Below are positions 51,467 through 62,014 of a stretch of 64,000 bases of DNA, piece after piece. This DNA is from Ypsolopha sequella (taxonomy: Eukaryota > Arthropoda > Insecta > Lepidoptera > Ypsolophidae). Location: positions 20,468,396 to 20,532,395 of the forward strand of contig OW204005.1 of NCBI GenBank assembly GCA_934047225.1. The letters are read 5' to 3'. The stretch's first letter is position 1; the number at the start of each line of letters is the position of its first letter. The translations under genes and the position numbers were made by a program. Below the pieces are notes generated by a model. The model was not told the origin of the DNA. It worked only from the letters and a program-made list of their open reading frames with translations, and ran no database searches.

Positions 51467-52260
51467 TTTTGGTTCGGTTGCTATTTCGTCATACTAATAT
51501 AATAAATAAACATAATATAAAATAAAACACCGACCGATTCAAAAATATTTTGCTGTTGCAGTTGACTTGACACTTGAATTGATTCGAAACTATGACGCGT
51601 TATTATAACTACAAAACTCGGACGAAGACAAATAATACGATAAGATATAGCGCTGTCTCTTTTAGACATCACATCTAGTAAAAAAAGTAATCCCGTGTCA
51701 AGCTCTTCAACTACATCTACTGTTGAGTAGTAGTAAACTTATGCCATCACCTGGGGTCGAGCAGCTGAAACTCGGTTTTCCTTCAATTGTTGCGTTTGGT
51801 TATACGAGTTGCATGGAGATAGTTTTCGATTGAATTCTATGTTTTAAATTATAAAAATTAATTTTTGTGGTGGATTTAAAAAATGTAATCAAAAAGATCT
51901 ATTATTTTTGTGGTTGACATAATTTTAAAGTAAAGAAATTATCAAATTTCATTTTACGTAGGTAGTACACAATAAAACGCAATTTCATTTCGCATTTTTT
52001 AAACCATCGGTCATTTCTAAACCTTCGGTCACTTTTCGGTCTTCATTTTATGGACAGTTTTACACAATTCGAATTTGCCCTCCATGATCCTTGACAATGG
52101 TATAGATTTATCATCTATGACCAACCTTACACAATCGCACCTCTTTACATTACCAGAATACGGACGCCTCACAGAATAAGGTTGCGGGAATCGCGCGGGG
52201 CGACTCGCTTGCAAGTGCGCCGCGCAGCAGGAATATAACGGCTGTAGTTTTTTTCAAATA

Positions 52261-52361
52261 CAGACTGTTCACAGGTATTTTACCTCTGACAGCTGTTCTA
52301 TGTCCAATACTTAAGAAACATTTTCGATCAGCCTAGAGGTAAAATAACTGTGAACGATCTG
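52261..52361. repeat. Small hairpin, 27-bp arms
   Basis: Arms CAGACTGTTCACAGGTATTT... and ...AAAATAACTGTGAACGATCTG are reverse complements with three mismatches; loop of 47 bp. Confidence 0.75.
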
Positions 52362-52368
52362 TACCTAT

Positions 52369-52384
52369 CGCGGCCGCGGCCGCT
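52369..52384. other. GCGGCCGCGGCCGC palindrome at the insertion edge
   Basis: Two overlapping GCGGCCGC octamers at the right end of the insertion, in otherwise AT-rich DNA. Either an element end or a linker/assembly trace. Confidence 0.6.
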
Positions 52385-52386
52385 AA

Positions 52387-54987
52387 CTCAATGATTCCCT
52401 TAATAATACTGTTCTCTGCATTTATAGGTCCCCATCAAATATAAATGCAGAAAACTTCATTAATTCCTTGGATGCCCATTTAAAATCTTATCCTTCTCAC
52501 TCCAGCATAATAATTGCAGGTGATATCAATATTAATATACGCCCAAAACTAACAGAGCCGTCACACGAATATAAAAATAGGATCAACTACCTACAAATGC
52601 TATCAAGTTATGGAATACTGGCTGGACATACCTTTCCCACGAGAAAACGTAACTGTTTGGACCATTTCATGCTAAACATCAATCGAGCTAAGTTTACAGC
52701 ATCCATCGCCATCTTAAATACTACAATTACAGATCATCTTACTACGTTCCTTACATTATCTAAAACCAAAATCAAATATAAAGATAATAAAACTAAAACC
52801 ACTATTAATTTTGATGAAGCCTTAAAATATTTACTAAATAAAAACCTATCAGAGTTACTCCTTTGTGATGACCCAGTGGTTCTGACTACCCTATTAATAG
52901 ATAAAATTACTGAAAGCCTAAAATTTAATACTAAGAAGACTCCGGTACCATGCGGTAAGCGAATCATTAAGCCATGGATAACTGCGGGGATTCTACGGTG
53001 CGTTAGGAACAGAAATAAGCTACAGAAAGACCTGCGTCAAGACCCTAACAATGAAATCCTTCGTATCACATACAGGCGTTATAGAAATTATTGCAATAAC
53101 TTGATTAAAAGAACAAAAAGAAAATATGACCAGGATAATATAATTAAATCACTACATAGCAATAAATTACTTTGGGAAAACATCAAAAACATCACATATA
53201 CTAATAAAAGTCATGTCTCTAATATCGAATTACTTAATATACAATCATCGCCCTCCAAATCTGCCGATTACATCAACCATTATTTCGCCAACATTGGAAA
53301 GCAGCTTGCAATTAAAATTAAACCGGATATACTAAATATTTCGAGCTCGTCTTTAGATAACATACCCACTACATCGCAATCTTTTGTGCTATTACCAACT
53401 GATCTCGATGAAGTTACGAGCACCATAGCAAATCTTAAACTAAATAGTGGAGCTGGATGGGACAATATCACAAATAAATTTTTAAAAATGATTGTTAAGG
53501 AAATAGCGCCTATCATCACACACCTAACAAATCTATGCTTCGAGAAAGGCACTTTTCCAAATCTTCTGAAACAATCTATAATAACTCCAATATACAAGGG
53601 CGGGGATAAAGAAGATATTAGCAACTATAGGCCTATATCAGTTCTGCCTGCTATTTCAAAAATCTTAGAAAAGCTTATTAATGCCAGGCTAATGAATTAT
53701 CTAAACAAATTGGATATTTTATCTCCAACTCAGTTTGGCTTCAGGCAAGGAAGATCAACTGAAGATGCCGTCTATGAGCTAAGTTCGTTTGTAACACAGC
53801 AACTTGACAAAGGCAACAAATGTCTGTCGGTCTTCCTTGATCTGAAAAAAGCATTCGACACTGTGTCCATTCCCATCCTTGTGCGCAAACTTGAGAAGAT
53901 TGGAATAAGAGGGGTTCCACTTGCACTATTCACAGATTATTTGTCCGACCGGAAACAAAGAGTGAAATTGCCGGGATGTATCAGTGATGAAGAGGTAGTG
54001 TCGTATGGCGTGCCACAGGGGAGCGTACTGGGACCAACTTTGTTCCTCATATATATTAATGACCTCTGCAACATGAAGATCAACAACGCTAAAATACTGT
54101 CGTACGCCGACGACACTGCTATTGCCTTCGCAGGTACGTCCTGGTCAGAAGTGAAGAATTGTACCGAACTTGGTCTAGCTCAGATTGCTCTTTGGCTCAA
54201 ACACAACTTGCTATCCCTCAATACAGTTAAGACAAATTACATTTGTTTTGGAATGTACAATAATTCACAACCACAGAGCGATTTCACAGTAAAAATTCAT
54301 AGTTGTTGCGACAACAATAGCCGTACCTGTAATTGTCCATCAATAGATAAAGTATCTAAAGTCAAATACTTGGGCGTTCTCGTAGACCAGAGACTATCCT
54401 GGTATCCACAATTAGAGCATGTGAGTAACAGAATTAGAAAGCTTACCTGGATGTTTAAAGCACTTCGACATGTAGTACCTTATAACTCAAACGATTCTCC
54501 AAAATTTTTACTAAATCAAATTTATGTAACGCTTGCACAATCCGTCTTCACATACTGTATAACAATATGGGGCGGTGCAGCAAAGACACAGTTCCTAAAC
54601 TTAGAAAGATCGCAACGAAACCTTATCAAGACCATATACTTCAAAAGGAGGCTTTTCTCCACTGACGAACTTTATAATATTAGCGGATTACTGTCTGTAC
54701 GGAAATTATATATAATAGCCACTATGCTTAAAATCCATAAATCCCTCCCACTTGACCTTAGTCTAATAACAAAACGAAGGAAAGACATTATTGTAAAATT
54801 ACCCCCCGTCAGAACTACATTTGCTAGCATGCAGTATGATACGCGCTCGGCATTTTTATACAACAAAATAAATAAAGAAATCTATATCTATGTTAAACCA
54901 TCTCGGGAGTGCAAAAAGCTACTTACTAAATTTATCCAACCTCTGACCTATGATGAAACAGAGGATTTATTAACATACATCACATAA
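52387..54987 (+). CDS. LINE ORF2, endonuclease C-terminal half and reverse transcriptase
   Basis: Resumes with NDSLNNTVLCIYRSPSN, then the endonuclease motifs IIIAGDININIRP, NCLDHFML and TDHLTTFL. The reverse transcriptase has KLNSGAGWDNITNKFLK, SIITPIYKGGDKEDISNYRP, FGFRQGRSTEDAV, CLSVFLDLKKAFDTV, GVPQGSVLGPTLFLIYIND and the catalytic SYADDTAIAF at about 54100. It ends with the post-palm tail shared with the fragment at 2-673. No stop or frameshift over about 867 codons. With the first part, ORF2 would be about 1000 residues, normal for this LINE group. The insertion makes it non-functional as it stands. Confidence 0.93.
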   Translation, partial: LNDSLNNTVLCIYRSPSNINAENFINSLDAHLKSYPSHSSIIIAGDININIRPKLTEPSHEYKNRINYLQMLSSYGILAGHTFPTRKRNCLDHFMLNINRAKFTASIAILNTTITDHLTTFLTLSKTKIKYKDNKTKTTINFDEALKYLLNKNLSELLLCDDPVVLTTLLIDKITESLKFNTKKTPVPCGKRIIKPWITAGILRCVRNRNKLQKDLRQDPNNEILRITYRRYRNYCNNLIKRTKRKYDQDNIIKSLHSNKLLWENIKNITYTNKSHVSNIELLNIQSSPSKSADYINHYFANIGKQLAIKIKPDILNISSSSLDNIPTTSQSFVLLPTDLDEVTSTIANLKLNSGAGWDNITNKFLKMIVKEIAPIITHLTNLCFEKGTFPNLLKQSIITPIYKGGDKEDISNYRPISVLPAISKILEKLINARLMNYLNKLDILSPTQFGFRQGRSTEDAVYELSSFVTQQLDKGNKCLSVFLDLKKAFDTVSIPILVRKLEKIGIRGVPLALFTDYLSDRKQRVKLPGCISDEEVVSYGVPQGSVLGPTLFLIYINDLCNMKINNAKILSYADDTAIAFAGTSWSEVKNCTELGLAQIALWLKHNLLSLNTVKTNYICFGMYNNSQPQSDFTVKIHSCCDNNSRTCNCPSIDKVSKVKYLGVLVDQRLSWYPQLEHVSNRIRKLTWMFKALRHVVPYNSNDSPKFLLNQIYVTLAQSVFTYCITIWGGAAKTQFLNLERSQRNLIKTIYFKRRLFSTDELYNISGLLSVRKLYIIATMLKIHKSLPLDLSLITKRRKDIIVKLPPVRTTFASMQYDTRSAFLYNKINKEIYIYVKPSRECKKLLTKFIQPLTYDETEDLLTYIT

Positions 54988-55385
54988 ACACACAAATATA
55001 CACACATACACACACACACACATACCCTCTCACACACACCCTCACACACTGGTACACACACTCTCAATATTAACACACTTATGTTATCTTGTATAATTAA
55101 GTCTACATCCATAATGTTATCTATCTATATCCATAATGTTATGTTTTGTTTCGGTATTAAAATCACCAATATAGCTTTATAGTACTTTATTATTAATAGT
55201 TTAGTTATAGTTAAGCTTCAGTTTGTCTGTCTATGCCATACGGCCAACCTCGATTTACCTGATTATTGTGGAAGAGCGGTATCTCCAAACACAGGCCACT
55301 CCAGCTTAAATGGAGATGCCCTACGAACCTGTCATATTAGGCTAAGTATTAAGAGAAATAAAGATTTTTATTTTATTTTTTATTT

Positions 55386-55769
55386 TTTATTTATTAGAGC
55401 TAAAGAAAAGAGGGACTAAAACAAAACTTAAGTCCTCCTTTCGTTTTGGAACATAACGGAACTGCACATCATTGCGGCATTGTTTATTCGCATTTAAGAA
55501 AGAAAAAAAAAAATACTATATGGATAAGCAAAAAAAAAAATCGAACTTTTATGTAAATCTAACCTAACAAACCTTTGACATATACCTTACGTGCCAGTGG
55601 CGCCAACTGGTGGCCTTTATAAAAGTAGACCCCATTGCTTCCTTCAAATACAACTTGAAGAAGCACTTTTTGTCCTCTCAGCAGCTCTAGCTACTAGTAT
55701 ATATGTATTGTACGTATTTATGTAGTGTATCATATTTAAATACATATAATATATATTATTTTTCAATGC
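55386..55769. other. Spacer with LINE tail scrap
   Basis: 55590-55690 (GCGCCAACTGGTGGCC...TTCAAATACAACTTGAAGAAGCAC) reads as the last codons of another LINE ORF2. The remainder is AT-rich. Confidence 0.45.
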
Positions 55770-56155
55770 ATGTGCTCGTAAAGGCCCACTTTAATGCATC
55801 AAAACCGAACAGAAAGTCGATTATTTTGCCCTGGGGCTTTATTATTATTATTTTTTTTTAATTTATTTACAATGGTTGGCTAACCTGCAGCCTTTCCTGT
55901 GTACCATAGACGTTATACTTTTTTTTCCACTGTTTAACGGCTCTGGATACAGTCCTTTTGAGCCAATTATAATTTAAAGTTCACAAGATTATATATGTTT
56001 TCATTTCCTCACACTATGCATTGAAAAATGTAGTATGATACACGGGCGTAAAAGCAATAAATTACTCGGTTACGTTTAAAACACTCGCTACGCTCGTGTT
56101 TTAAATCGTCCTCGTAATTTATTCCTTTGCGCCCTTGTAGCATAAACTACTATTA
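55770..56155 (+). repeat. Repeat family R, copy 4
   Basis: Nearly complete, with the terminal foldback intact (GTAGTATGATACACGGGCG...GCCCTTGTAGCATAAACTAC). Confidence 0.8.
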
Positions 56156-56908
56156 GTACTCATTGTTTAGTTTTTAGACCGTTAGGTGGTTAGGTATACT
56201 TTTAGTTTAATAGTGTATGTTGACTATTATATTTATTATAGTTACATATATATGTATCGCTCTTTATGCATTCAATTTAAATTTCAATAAGCCAATGTAT
56301 ATTTTTTCTTTATCTCTGTCATTTACGGTTGACTGGAAGAAATTTCTTTCAGAAATAAGTCCGCCTTTGTCTAGTATTTCTCTTAATTCTTGTCTGTATT
56401 CATGTGTGTTTTTGTGTGCAATAAAGTGTTTATTATTATTATTATTATTAATTAGTCTTCTAGTATAGGCATTTCTTTCAGAGGGCCGCAAAGAGTAGCG
56501 AATTCTTAGAAAGGCATTGTCCAGCAGTAGGCTGATGGCCCAAGTAGCATTCGGGGTTCTACGAGTATATAAGATGTCTAGTCGTTCACATGTACTCCAC
56601 AAGCTGTGTTAGTCAGCTGTATAAGAGCTGTATAGATTGCTATAATGCTCTTATTGAACCAGTTTGGGCACAAATTAGACAGCCTTAAGTTCACTATGGC
56701 TGTACATTAGCAGTATAATAGCATTATAATAGCAAATTAAGTAGTAACATCGGACTTAAGGCTGACTTATGGCATTATATGGGACGCAGTGTGAACCATA
56801 GAACGTACATGAGTGTAATAAAGAGTAACAAGTGGCTAAATACACAGCCTTCACAGTTATAAAATCCGACAACATTACTCCCGGATGGATGGATGCAGCA
56901 ATCATTAC
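56156..56908. other. Intron 4 near exon 4, with an RTE-like tail
   Basis: 56325-56450 ends GTGTGCAATAAAGTGTTTAT followed by (TTA)n at 56430-56449, the typical 3' end of an RTE-type LINE. 56480-56530 holds a decayed GTCCAGCAGTAGGCTGATGG motif of the same type. Confidence 0.5.
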
Positions 56909-57115
56909 CTCTACTTTTCCCTGCTTGACCAGGAAAACAGGTGTCTCAGGCATCGCAAAGAACGCCACAAAGTGCAGCACTGGCACTGCTGTGCAGAGCC
57001 ACATCACCGCTCCGAAGTCCAGGATGTCTCCAGCCACGTAGACCACCAGGTAGCCTAGGTTCTGTGATAAGATGAAAAGGGAGCCCAGGGCGCCGCGAAC
57101 GTTGTCTGAGGCTAT
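56909..57115 (-). CDS. Sugar/trehalose transporter, exon 4
   Basis: Acceptor GGTTTCAG (57116-57123), donor GAG|GTAATG (56903-56908), 69 codons, phase 0 both ends. The peptide starts IASDNVRGALGSLFILSQNL (the RGxLGS...Q loop and TM5), continues GYLVVYVAGDILDFGAVMWL and CTAVPVLHFVAFFAMPETPV (TM6, then the PETPxxL motif) and ends VKQGKVE. These are among the most conserved blocks of the family. Confidence 0.95.
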
Positions 57116-57164
57116 CTGAAACCAGAGAATAGTATTTTAGTTGTCTTTTTTTTTTATTGTTAGG

Positions 57165-57235
57165 GTTTCGTACCCAAAAGGCAAAACGAAGGCTTATTTA
57201 ATGTCACTCTGCTGTCTGTTTGTCTGTCTAACTCT
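57165..57235 (+). repeat. Family G repeat, start fragment
   Basis: AGGGTTTCGTACCCAAAAGG...CTCTGCTGTCTGTTTGTCTG. Confidence 0.55.
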
Positions 57236-57239
57236 AAAG

Positions 57240-57840
57240 TCGGCTAACCTACAACCTTTCCTGTGTACCATAAATGTTATACTTTTTTTTCCCACTGTTT
57301 AACGGCTTTGGATACAGTCCTTTTGAGCCAATCATAATTTAAAGTTCACAAGATTATATTTGTTTTATTTCCTCACACTATGCATTGAAAAAATGCGTAA
57401 TATTTAATTATAAAATATTAAATATTATTATTAAATAATTAATTAGCGGTCGAACTTAATAATAGATAACAATGCCATTCATTGGAAGATAAGCTCTTAA
57501 GGGGCTCCACAATGCTAAACATCAGTTTTATATTGGATTCAGTTCCGTCAATGTAGACGGTAAAAAATTGAAAAAATTATGGCGTATTTTTTGACTCAAT
57601 ACAATTATTAATTGCACTTTATAAGTAAACATACTTTCAATCTTTCATTAGTTACATTACTTTAATGTTTTATTTATTTTTATATTATATATTTGTTTTA
57701 TTTCCTCACACTATGCTTTGAAAAACGTAGTATGATACACGGGCGTAAGAGCAATAAATTACTCGATTACGTTTAAAACACTCGCTACGTCCTCGTAATT
57801 TATTCCTTTTCGCCCTTGTAGCATAAACTACTATTATATA
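57240..57840 (+). repeat. Family R fragments flanking a partial TTAA-type MITE
   Basis: 57240-57390 and 57690-57840 are family R pieces; both include TATTTCCTCACACTATGC, so they overlap in content rather than being one simply split copy. 57497-57670 is the right end of the 14157-type MITE in reverse (TTAAGGGGCTCCACAATGC). Confidence 0.65.
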
Positions 57841-58099
57841 TTATATTTTGTATATTAGTACAAAACAGTTCTCATTTAGTCTTCTTTAGCTTAGACTGGG
57901 CCAACGTGATTACTAATATCAACGACATATCATTGCAGGGTCTATAATGGCCATGTTCTTAGATCTTAACAACTTGACACAAATTCTGATACAATTTGAA
58001 AGGCTGCTAGTGTAACGAACTGGACACAGTGTGAAGTCAACTATACAGTAAACCGGTGTGCCGGTTCCACCGACCATAAAGGATGCATGCATGACTCAC
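57841..58099. other. Intron 3 spacer
   Basis: Nothing recognised. Confidence 0.4.
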
Positions 58100-58216
58100 C
58101 TCTTTTAAGTAAAGTGGAGTGACGACATAGCAGCCTGCGCAAGCCAGCCCTGCGACAGCCCGTGACGTAATCAACGCCCAGGGTCTCAGCGAGAAAAGCG
58201 TTATGGTCCAGCTGAT
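58100..58216 (-). CDS. Sugar/trehalose transporter, exon 3
   Basis: Acceptor TATTGACAG (58217-58225), donor GAG|GTGAGT (58094-58099), 39 codons, phase 0 both ends. The peptide is ISWTITLFSLRPWALITSRA followed by VAGLACAGCYVVTPLYLKE. RAVAG...PLYLKE is the TM4 / loop 4-5 signature (R-x-x-x-G-x-x-x-G...PxYxxE) of sugar porters. Confidence 0.93.
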
Positions 58217-58239
58217 CTGTCAATACAACATTTTATGTA

Positions 58240-58906
58240 AAAAAATAGAGATGCTTCTTTTTTGTTTATTTCATGAAATACACGGAAAGTTTTAATAAAT
58301 TTCTGGTATATGCATTTTGACTATACAAGATGACTTTTTGATCATCGTCCAAATTCATACTGGTGGCTTGGTAAGTGATCAGTATCTTGGATCAATAACA
58401 ATTTTTGTGAAATTCTAAAAATTAAATTTCGGCTTCCCATAGAAATTCACTTCCAGTCCCGAGTGAATCACTATGGGGAGTCGAAATTTCATTTTACGAA
58501 TTTCACAAAAATTGTTATTGATCCATGATACTGATCACTTACCAAGCCACCAGTATGAATTTGGACGATGATCAAAAAGTCACCTTGTATAATCTAAGGT
58601 TTTGAAATTGGAAAACATGTTTGGATAAATTTTCCTCGATAGAAATAATTGTTCAAATGAGGTCTTCAAACACACTTCTCCTCGTTTGACAAATAGGAAC
58701 CATATACAGAACTCAAACATATTTTATTAGGTGTGTTTCAACAATATCTAGAGATTCGATATTTAAAACTTTGCTAGCTATTTTAGTTTTTTTATAAAAA
58801 TTAAAAACCTAAAATTTTTCGCTCTCGCCCTGGATCCGTCCCTCTCGCATTGAGCATGTTTTCGCTTGGAGTGACAGTGACAAAAATAAAATTCGCATAG
58901 CCTTAA
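58240..58906 (-). mobile_element. TTAA-type MITE in intron 2, with a nested palindrome
   Basis: Reverse complement of the element split by the RTE LINE (25969-26148 and 36719-36932). Its TTAA end is at 58903-58906 (GCATAGCCTTAA); the other end is degraded. A T2 palindrome is inserted at 58326-58587. Confidence 0.75.
58326..58587. mobile_element. TA-flanked palindromic MITE, family T2, copy 1
   Basis: Arms of about 120 bp. Left starts CAAGATGACTTTTTGATCAT, right ends GATCAAAAAGTCACCTTG; flanked by TATA / TATA. A second copy is at 61773-62007 and a fragment at 15495-15690. Confidence 0.8.
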
Positions 58907-59601
58907 TATTTATGCACTCACACCGGGGGATAACAGATGTAAAATTGAAAAGTCCTGAGAAAAAGCTTGATTTGTACAAAAAAGTACCGAAATTTTACTG
59001 CGCGCGCGCGTGGTTCGACGTACGTAGTAATAACATGTAGCTATAGTTATGAATTGTAGGTAGATATGTAATAAACTACCTGCTGATCTCCGAAACACTG
59101 AAAATGTTAACACTTTTAAGATTAAGGCCCTTACTATTGCCAAATGGGTACTTTCTAAAGCCTACTCCTCGTTTATGGCCAAACCAAAAATAATGAAAAA
59201 ATGTATTATGAATAATCAACTCTTAGACAACATATGCAACAGTTTTCTTTTTCATACCACCAAAACTTCTACAGGATTTTTTTTTTTACTGAATGGTGTT
59301 TTTTGACCTCAAATTCCCTACTGCTCCTGAGTGGCTTGGCCGATTGAATTCATCTATGCTTTGATAAATAGATAAACTTTATAGCTATAAACATAACATA
59401 AGATTATTCAATCGAGTAATCACGTCCAACTGAAAAGTATAATTTTCCCCTATTTCGCTCTATCAAGGACGCAGCGAGCGTCGTAACAGCCACTATGCAT
59501 TGCGCGCTGATATGAACGTTATTTCAATGTCGTTTCCGTTGATATTTGTACTGACAAATATCGAGCTGCTAATTTGGCGATGGTAATCGCCTTAAATGTC
59601 A
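58907..59601. other. Intron 2 spacer with LINE scrap
   Basis: 59070-59200 in the plus frame reads NKLPADLRNTENVNTFKIKA, a LINE ORF2 tail. An alternating GCGCGCGCG run occurs at 59000-59009. Confidence 0.5.
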
Positions 59602-59900
59602 GCTTAACTTTGTATTTCTTGTTTAGAAGTTAAACCTTGAAAAACATTGTGGTATGTGGCAGTTAAGACCAATAGTTTAATATGAGTGAGAGTTTTAAAG
59701 CACGAGTTTGTAATTTAATGCATAATTAGTCATGATCTGGTCCAAACCAACTTAAAATGCTGTTTTAACTTTGTTTGGACCAGATCAGGAATAATTGTGC
59801 ATTAAACTTCAAACTCGTCCTTTAAAAACCTTACTAATATTAAACTTTTGGAGTTAACTGCCACATACCAACAATAAACAAGAAATACAAAGTTAAGTTA
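59602..59900. repeat. Large inverted repeat, about 300 bp
   Basis: The left arm starts CTTAACTTTGTATTTCTTG and reaches GATCTGGTCCAAACCAA; the right arm mirrors it and ends ACAAGAAATACAAAGTTAAG. Arms about 130 bp with several small indels, loop about 30 bp. Confidence 0.8.
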
Positions 59901-60175
59901 TGCACTTTTTGCTAAGCGACTGACGTTTATTTAATCTTAAGTCATATCTCAAAAAATTTTTTTTGAATGAAGCTTATTACACCATAAATGAGTACCTAGA
60001 AGATGAGACACGACATTGACTAATTTTAAGAGCCTATCATTATGACTAGATACCATTTTATTTTAACTATATTATTATTATTATTTTTTGTTTAATTTTA
60101 TTAGTGCTTCCGTGTTTTTAACTACCTGTTGTTAGAGTATTTTTAAAATTTGTAAATGGAATTTGAATCTGATAA
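59901..60175. other. AT-rich spacer
   Basis: Nothing recognised. Confidence 0.35.
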
Positions 60176-61035
60176 TGTCACAAATGGGTTAAACTTAAAA
60201 CTCATTCTGTGTTACTACGAAAGGGTGTTTAAACGATGTTTAACTTTAGACAGTGTTTAAATCTGTTGCTGTCACTTTTTTACAATATGAAAGAAAAGGG
60301 GACAGCAACAGATTTAAACACTGGCTAAAGTTAAACACTGTTTTGTAGTAACACCAATTGTGTCTTACAAAAAGATGTTCAGAATGTCTTGTTATGGTAG
60401 GCTATTAAATTTTTTTGTTACTTCATAACATCGAAAAAGTATGAAATGGCAGATTTTTTTGATCTCAAATGACCTACAGCCACAGCCCTACAGCTTTAGT
60501 GCCAAAATAGTGAATGCTAAGACAGCCAATTTCTAACAGTATAAAGCATTACATTTTTTTTGCCACCGGTACTTTCACATCTGGATGAAAATTATAAAAA
60601 AAACAAAAATCGCTTAATGACTGACTCTTATGTCACAAATGGGTTTAATTTAACCCATTCGGTGTAACTACAAAACCGTGTTTAACTTTAGACAGTGTTT
60701 AAATCTGTTGCTGTCACTCTTTTACAATATGAAAGAAAAGGCGACAACAACAGATTTAAACACTGTCTAAAGTTAAACACTGTTTTGTAGTAACACAGAT
60801 TGTGTTTTACTGAAAGATGTTCAAAATGTTATGTTCTGTTCTGTTATGTTACATTTTTTTTGTTAGTTAATTACATCGCAAATGTATGAAATGACAGATT
60901 TTTCAAACTCAAATAAAACCAAGGGCAACGGCCCTACAGCTCTCTTGCCATAATAGAAAATCCTTAGATGGACAAGTTTTAAAGTAAAGTAAGCATTACT
61001 TTTCTTTGGCCGGCACTTTCACATTTGGACCAAAA
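60176..61035. repeat. Tandem duplication of about 450 bp, each unit with a palindrome
   Basis: Units start TGTCACAAATGGGTTAAACT (60177) and TGTCACAAATGGGTTTAATT (60631) and stay colinear to CACTTTCACATYTGGA (60581 and 61018). Each holds a palindrome of about 140 bp bounded by GTGTTACTAC / GTAGTAACAC with arms containing AACTTTAGACAGTGTTTAAA. The palindrome cores are better conserved than the flanks. Confidence 0.8.
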
Positions 61036-61200
61036 TGGATGATGTCCTAGATTTTAACAAGAATTACTAAGTATATCATGTTTATTCGCTTCTTATACAT
61101 AGTTAATCCAGCAAGGCATTGAAATTTCATAGGTTGGTATTATTTCCCACAGAGATCTTCGGTTCGAATTTCAAATTATCGGCCAAGTGGAAACATTCCA

Positions 61201-61624
61201 TTAAGGGGCTATACCGTGAAAATTGACACTTTTTGAAGTTATTTATCTGCTCTTTTAATGAAGTTCCAAGTAAAATAAATTAGTATAACAATTTTGGGAC
61301 CTTTTACTAGAATTTGGTCTATCAGAAACGCGATTGGAGGAATTTCATTCGATAGAAATAATTATTGAAATCAGGTCTAAATTTACCCTTTTTTTGATAT
61401 TCTGACAAATTAGAATAGCATACAGACTAAAAAAATATTTATTTAGATGGGTTTTAACTACACCTAAATTACTGGTTATGGATTTTTTTTTAGCTATTTT
61501 AGTTAATTTTGAATTAATTTAAAACCGACTTTTTGACAATTTTCCCCGATTCCGTCCCTTTCGCACTGCGGGTCTTTCTGTCTGGAGTAACGGGGACCTT
61601 TGCTAGCACGGTATATCACCTTAA
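61201..61624. mobile_element. TTAA-type MITE, 424 bp, third subfamily
   Basis: Ends TTAAGGGGCTATACCGTG and CACGGTATATCACCTTAA are inverted repeats including TTAA. The interior contains CTATCAGAAACGCGATTGG and GGAGTAACGGGGACCTTTGC. Confidence 0.8.
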
Positions 61625-61772
61625 TACATTTTCTCAGTTAATTATCGTTTTACTTCCTATAGTGTAGGTGTGACGTGCTTTGATACTTAAATCACTTGTT
61701 CTATACTGAGAGCTGACGGCCTTAAAGGTCAGATAATTTTATCATCAATGCAAATATAATAAAAAATATATA

Positions 61773-62007
61773 CAAGGTGAATTTGTGAACATTGTCCAAA
61801 TTCATACTTGAGTCTTGGTGAGTGATCAGCATCATGCACCAATAGCGATTTTTGTAAAATTCATATAATGAAATTTCGACTCCCCATAGTGATTCACTCA
61901 GGACTGGGGGTAAATTAATTTCATTATACGTATTTCACTAAAAATTGTTATCGATCACTTACCAAGCCTCCAGTATGAATTTGAAAGATGGTCAAAAAGT
62001 CACCTTG
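61773..62007. mobile_element. TA-flanked palindromic MITE, family T2, copy 2
   Basis: CAAGGTGAATTTGTGAACAT at the left, GGTCAAAAAGTCACCTTG at the right; same arms as 58326-58587, flanked by TATA. Confidence 0.8.
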
Positions 62008-62014
62008 TATATAT

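Larger units (their letters stand above)
49037..52391. mobile_element. 3.35-kb insertion inside LINE ORF2, identity unknown
   Basis: The LINE codons before and after are in the same phase, and TTAA (49033-49036) on the left corresponds to TCAA (52388-52391) on the right. This suggests a TTAA target duplication with one substitution. The left end TTAAGGCGATTATCCCGG resembles the TTAA-type MITE ends; the right end (CGGCCGCGGCCGCTAAC) does not mirror it. Inside are a family G repeat (51187-51466), a 54-bp tandem (51016-51123), a pair of exon-like duplicated segments (about 49990-50590) and a hairpin (52261-52361). No transposase was recognised. Confidence 0.6.
46900..55385 (+). mobile_element. 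CR1/jockey-type LINE with ORF1 and ORF2, split by a 3.35-kb insertion
   Basis: A two-ORF non-LTR retrotransposon. 5' UTR ends before 47375 (the exact start was not determined), ORF1 47375-48259, ORF2 48642-49036 plus 52387-54987, 3' UTR to a TTTTATTTTATTTTTTATT tail at about 55360-55385. CA-rich stretches (ACACACATACACACAC) follow ORF2. Lies in intron 4, antisense to the transporter. Target-site duplications were not identified. Confidence 0.85.

Noticed and set aside
46800..55620. Target-site duplication of the two-ORF LINE from GGTGGCGCCACTG (46813) and CAGTGGCGCCAACTGG (55594)
   Set aside because: The similarity is inverted rather than direct, and each lies in a separate LINE-tail scrap; not a duplication.
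56264..56602. 112-residue minus-strand frame
   Set aside because: Antisense to an RTE-like 3' tail with (TTA)n; the asparagine run comes from the microsatellite.
58041..58223. Minus-strand frame starting MTDQLDHNAF over exon 3
   Set aside because: Wrong frame; the spliced transporter frame between the AG and GTGAGT sites explains the region.
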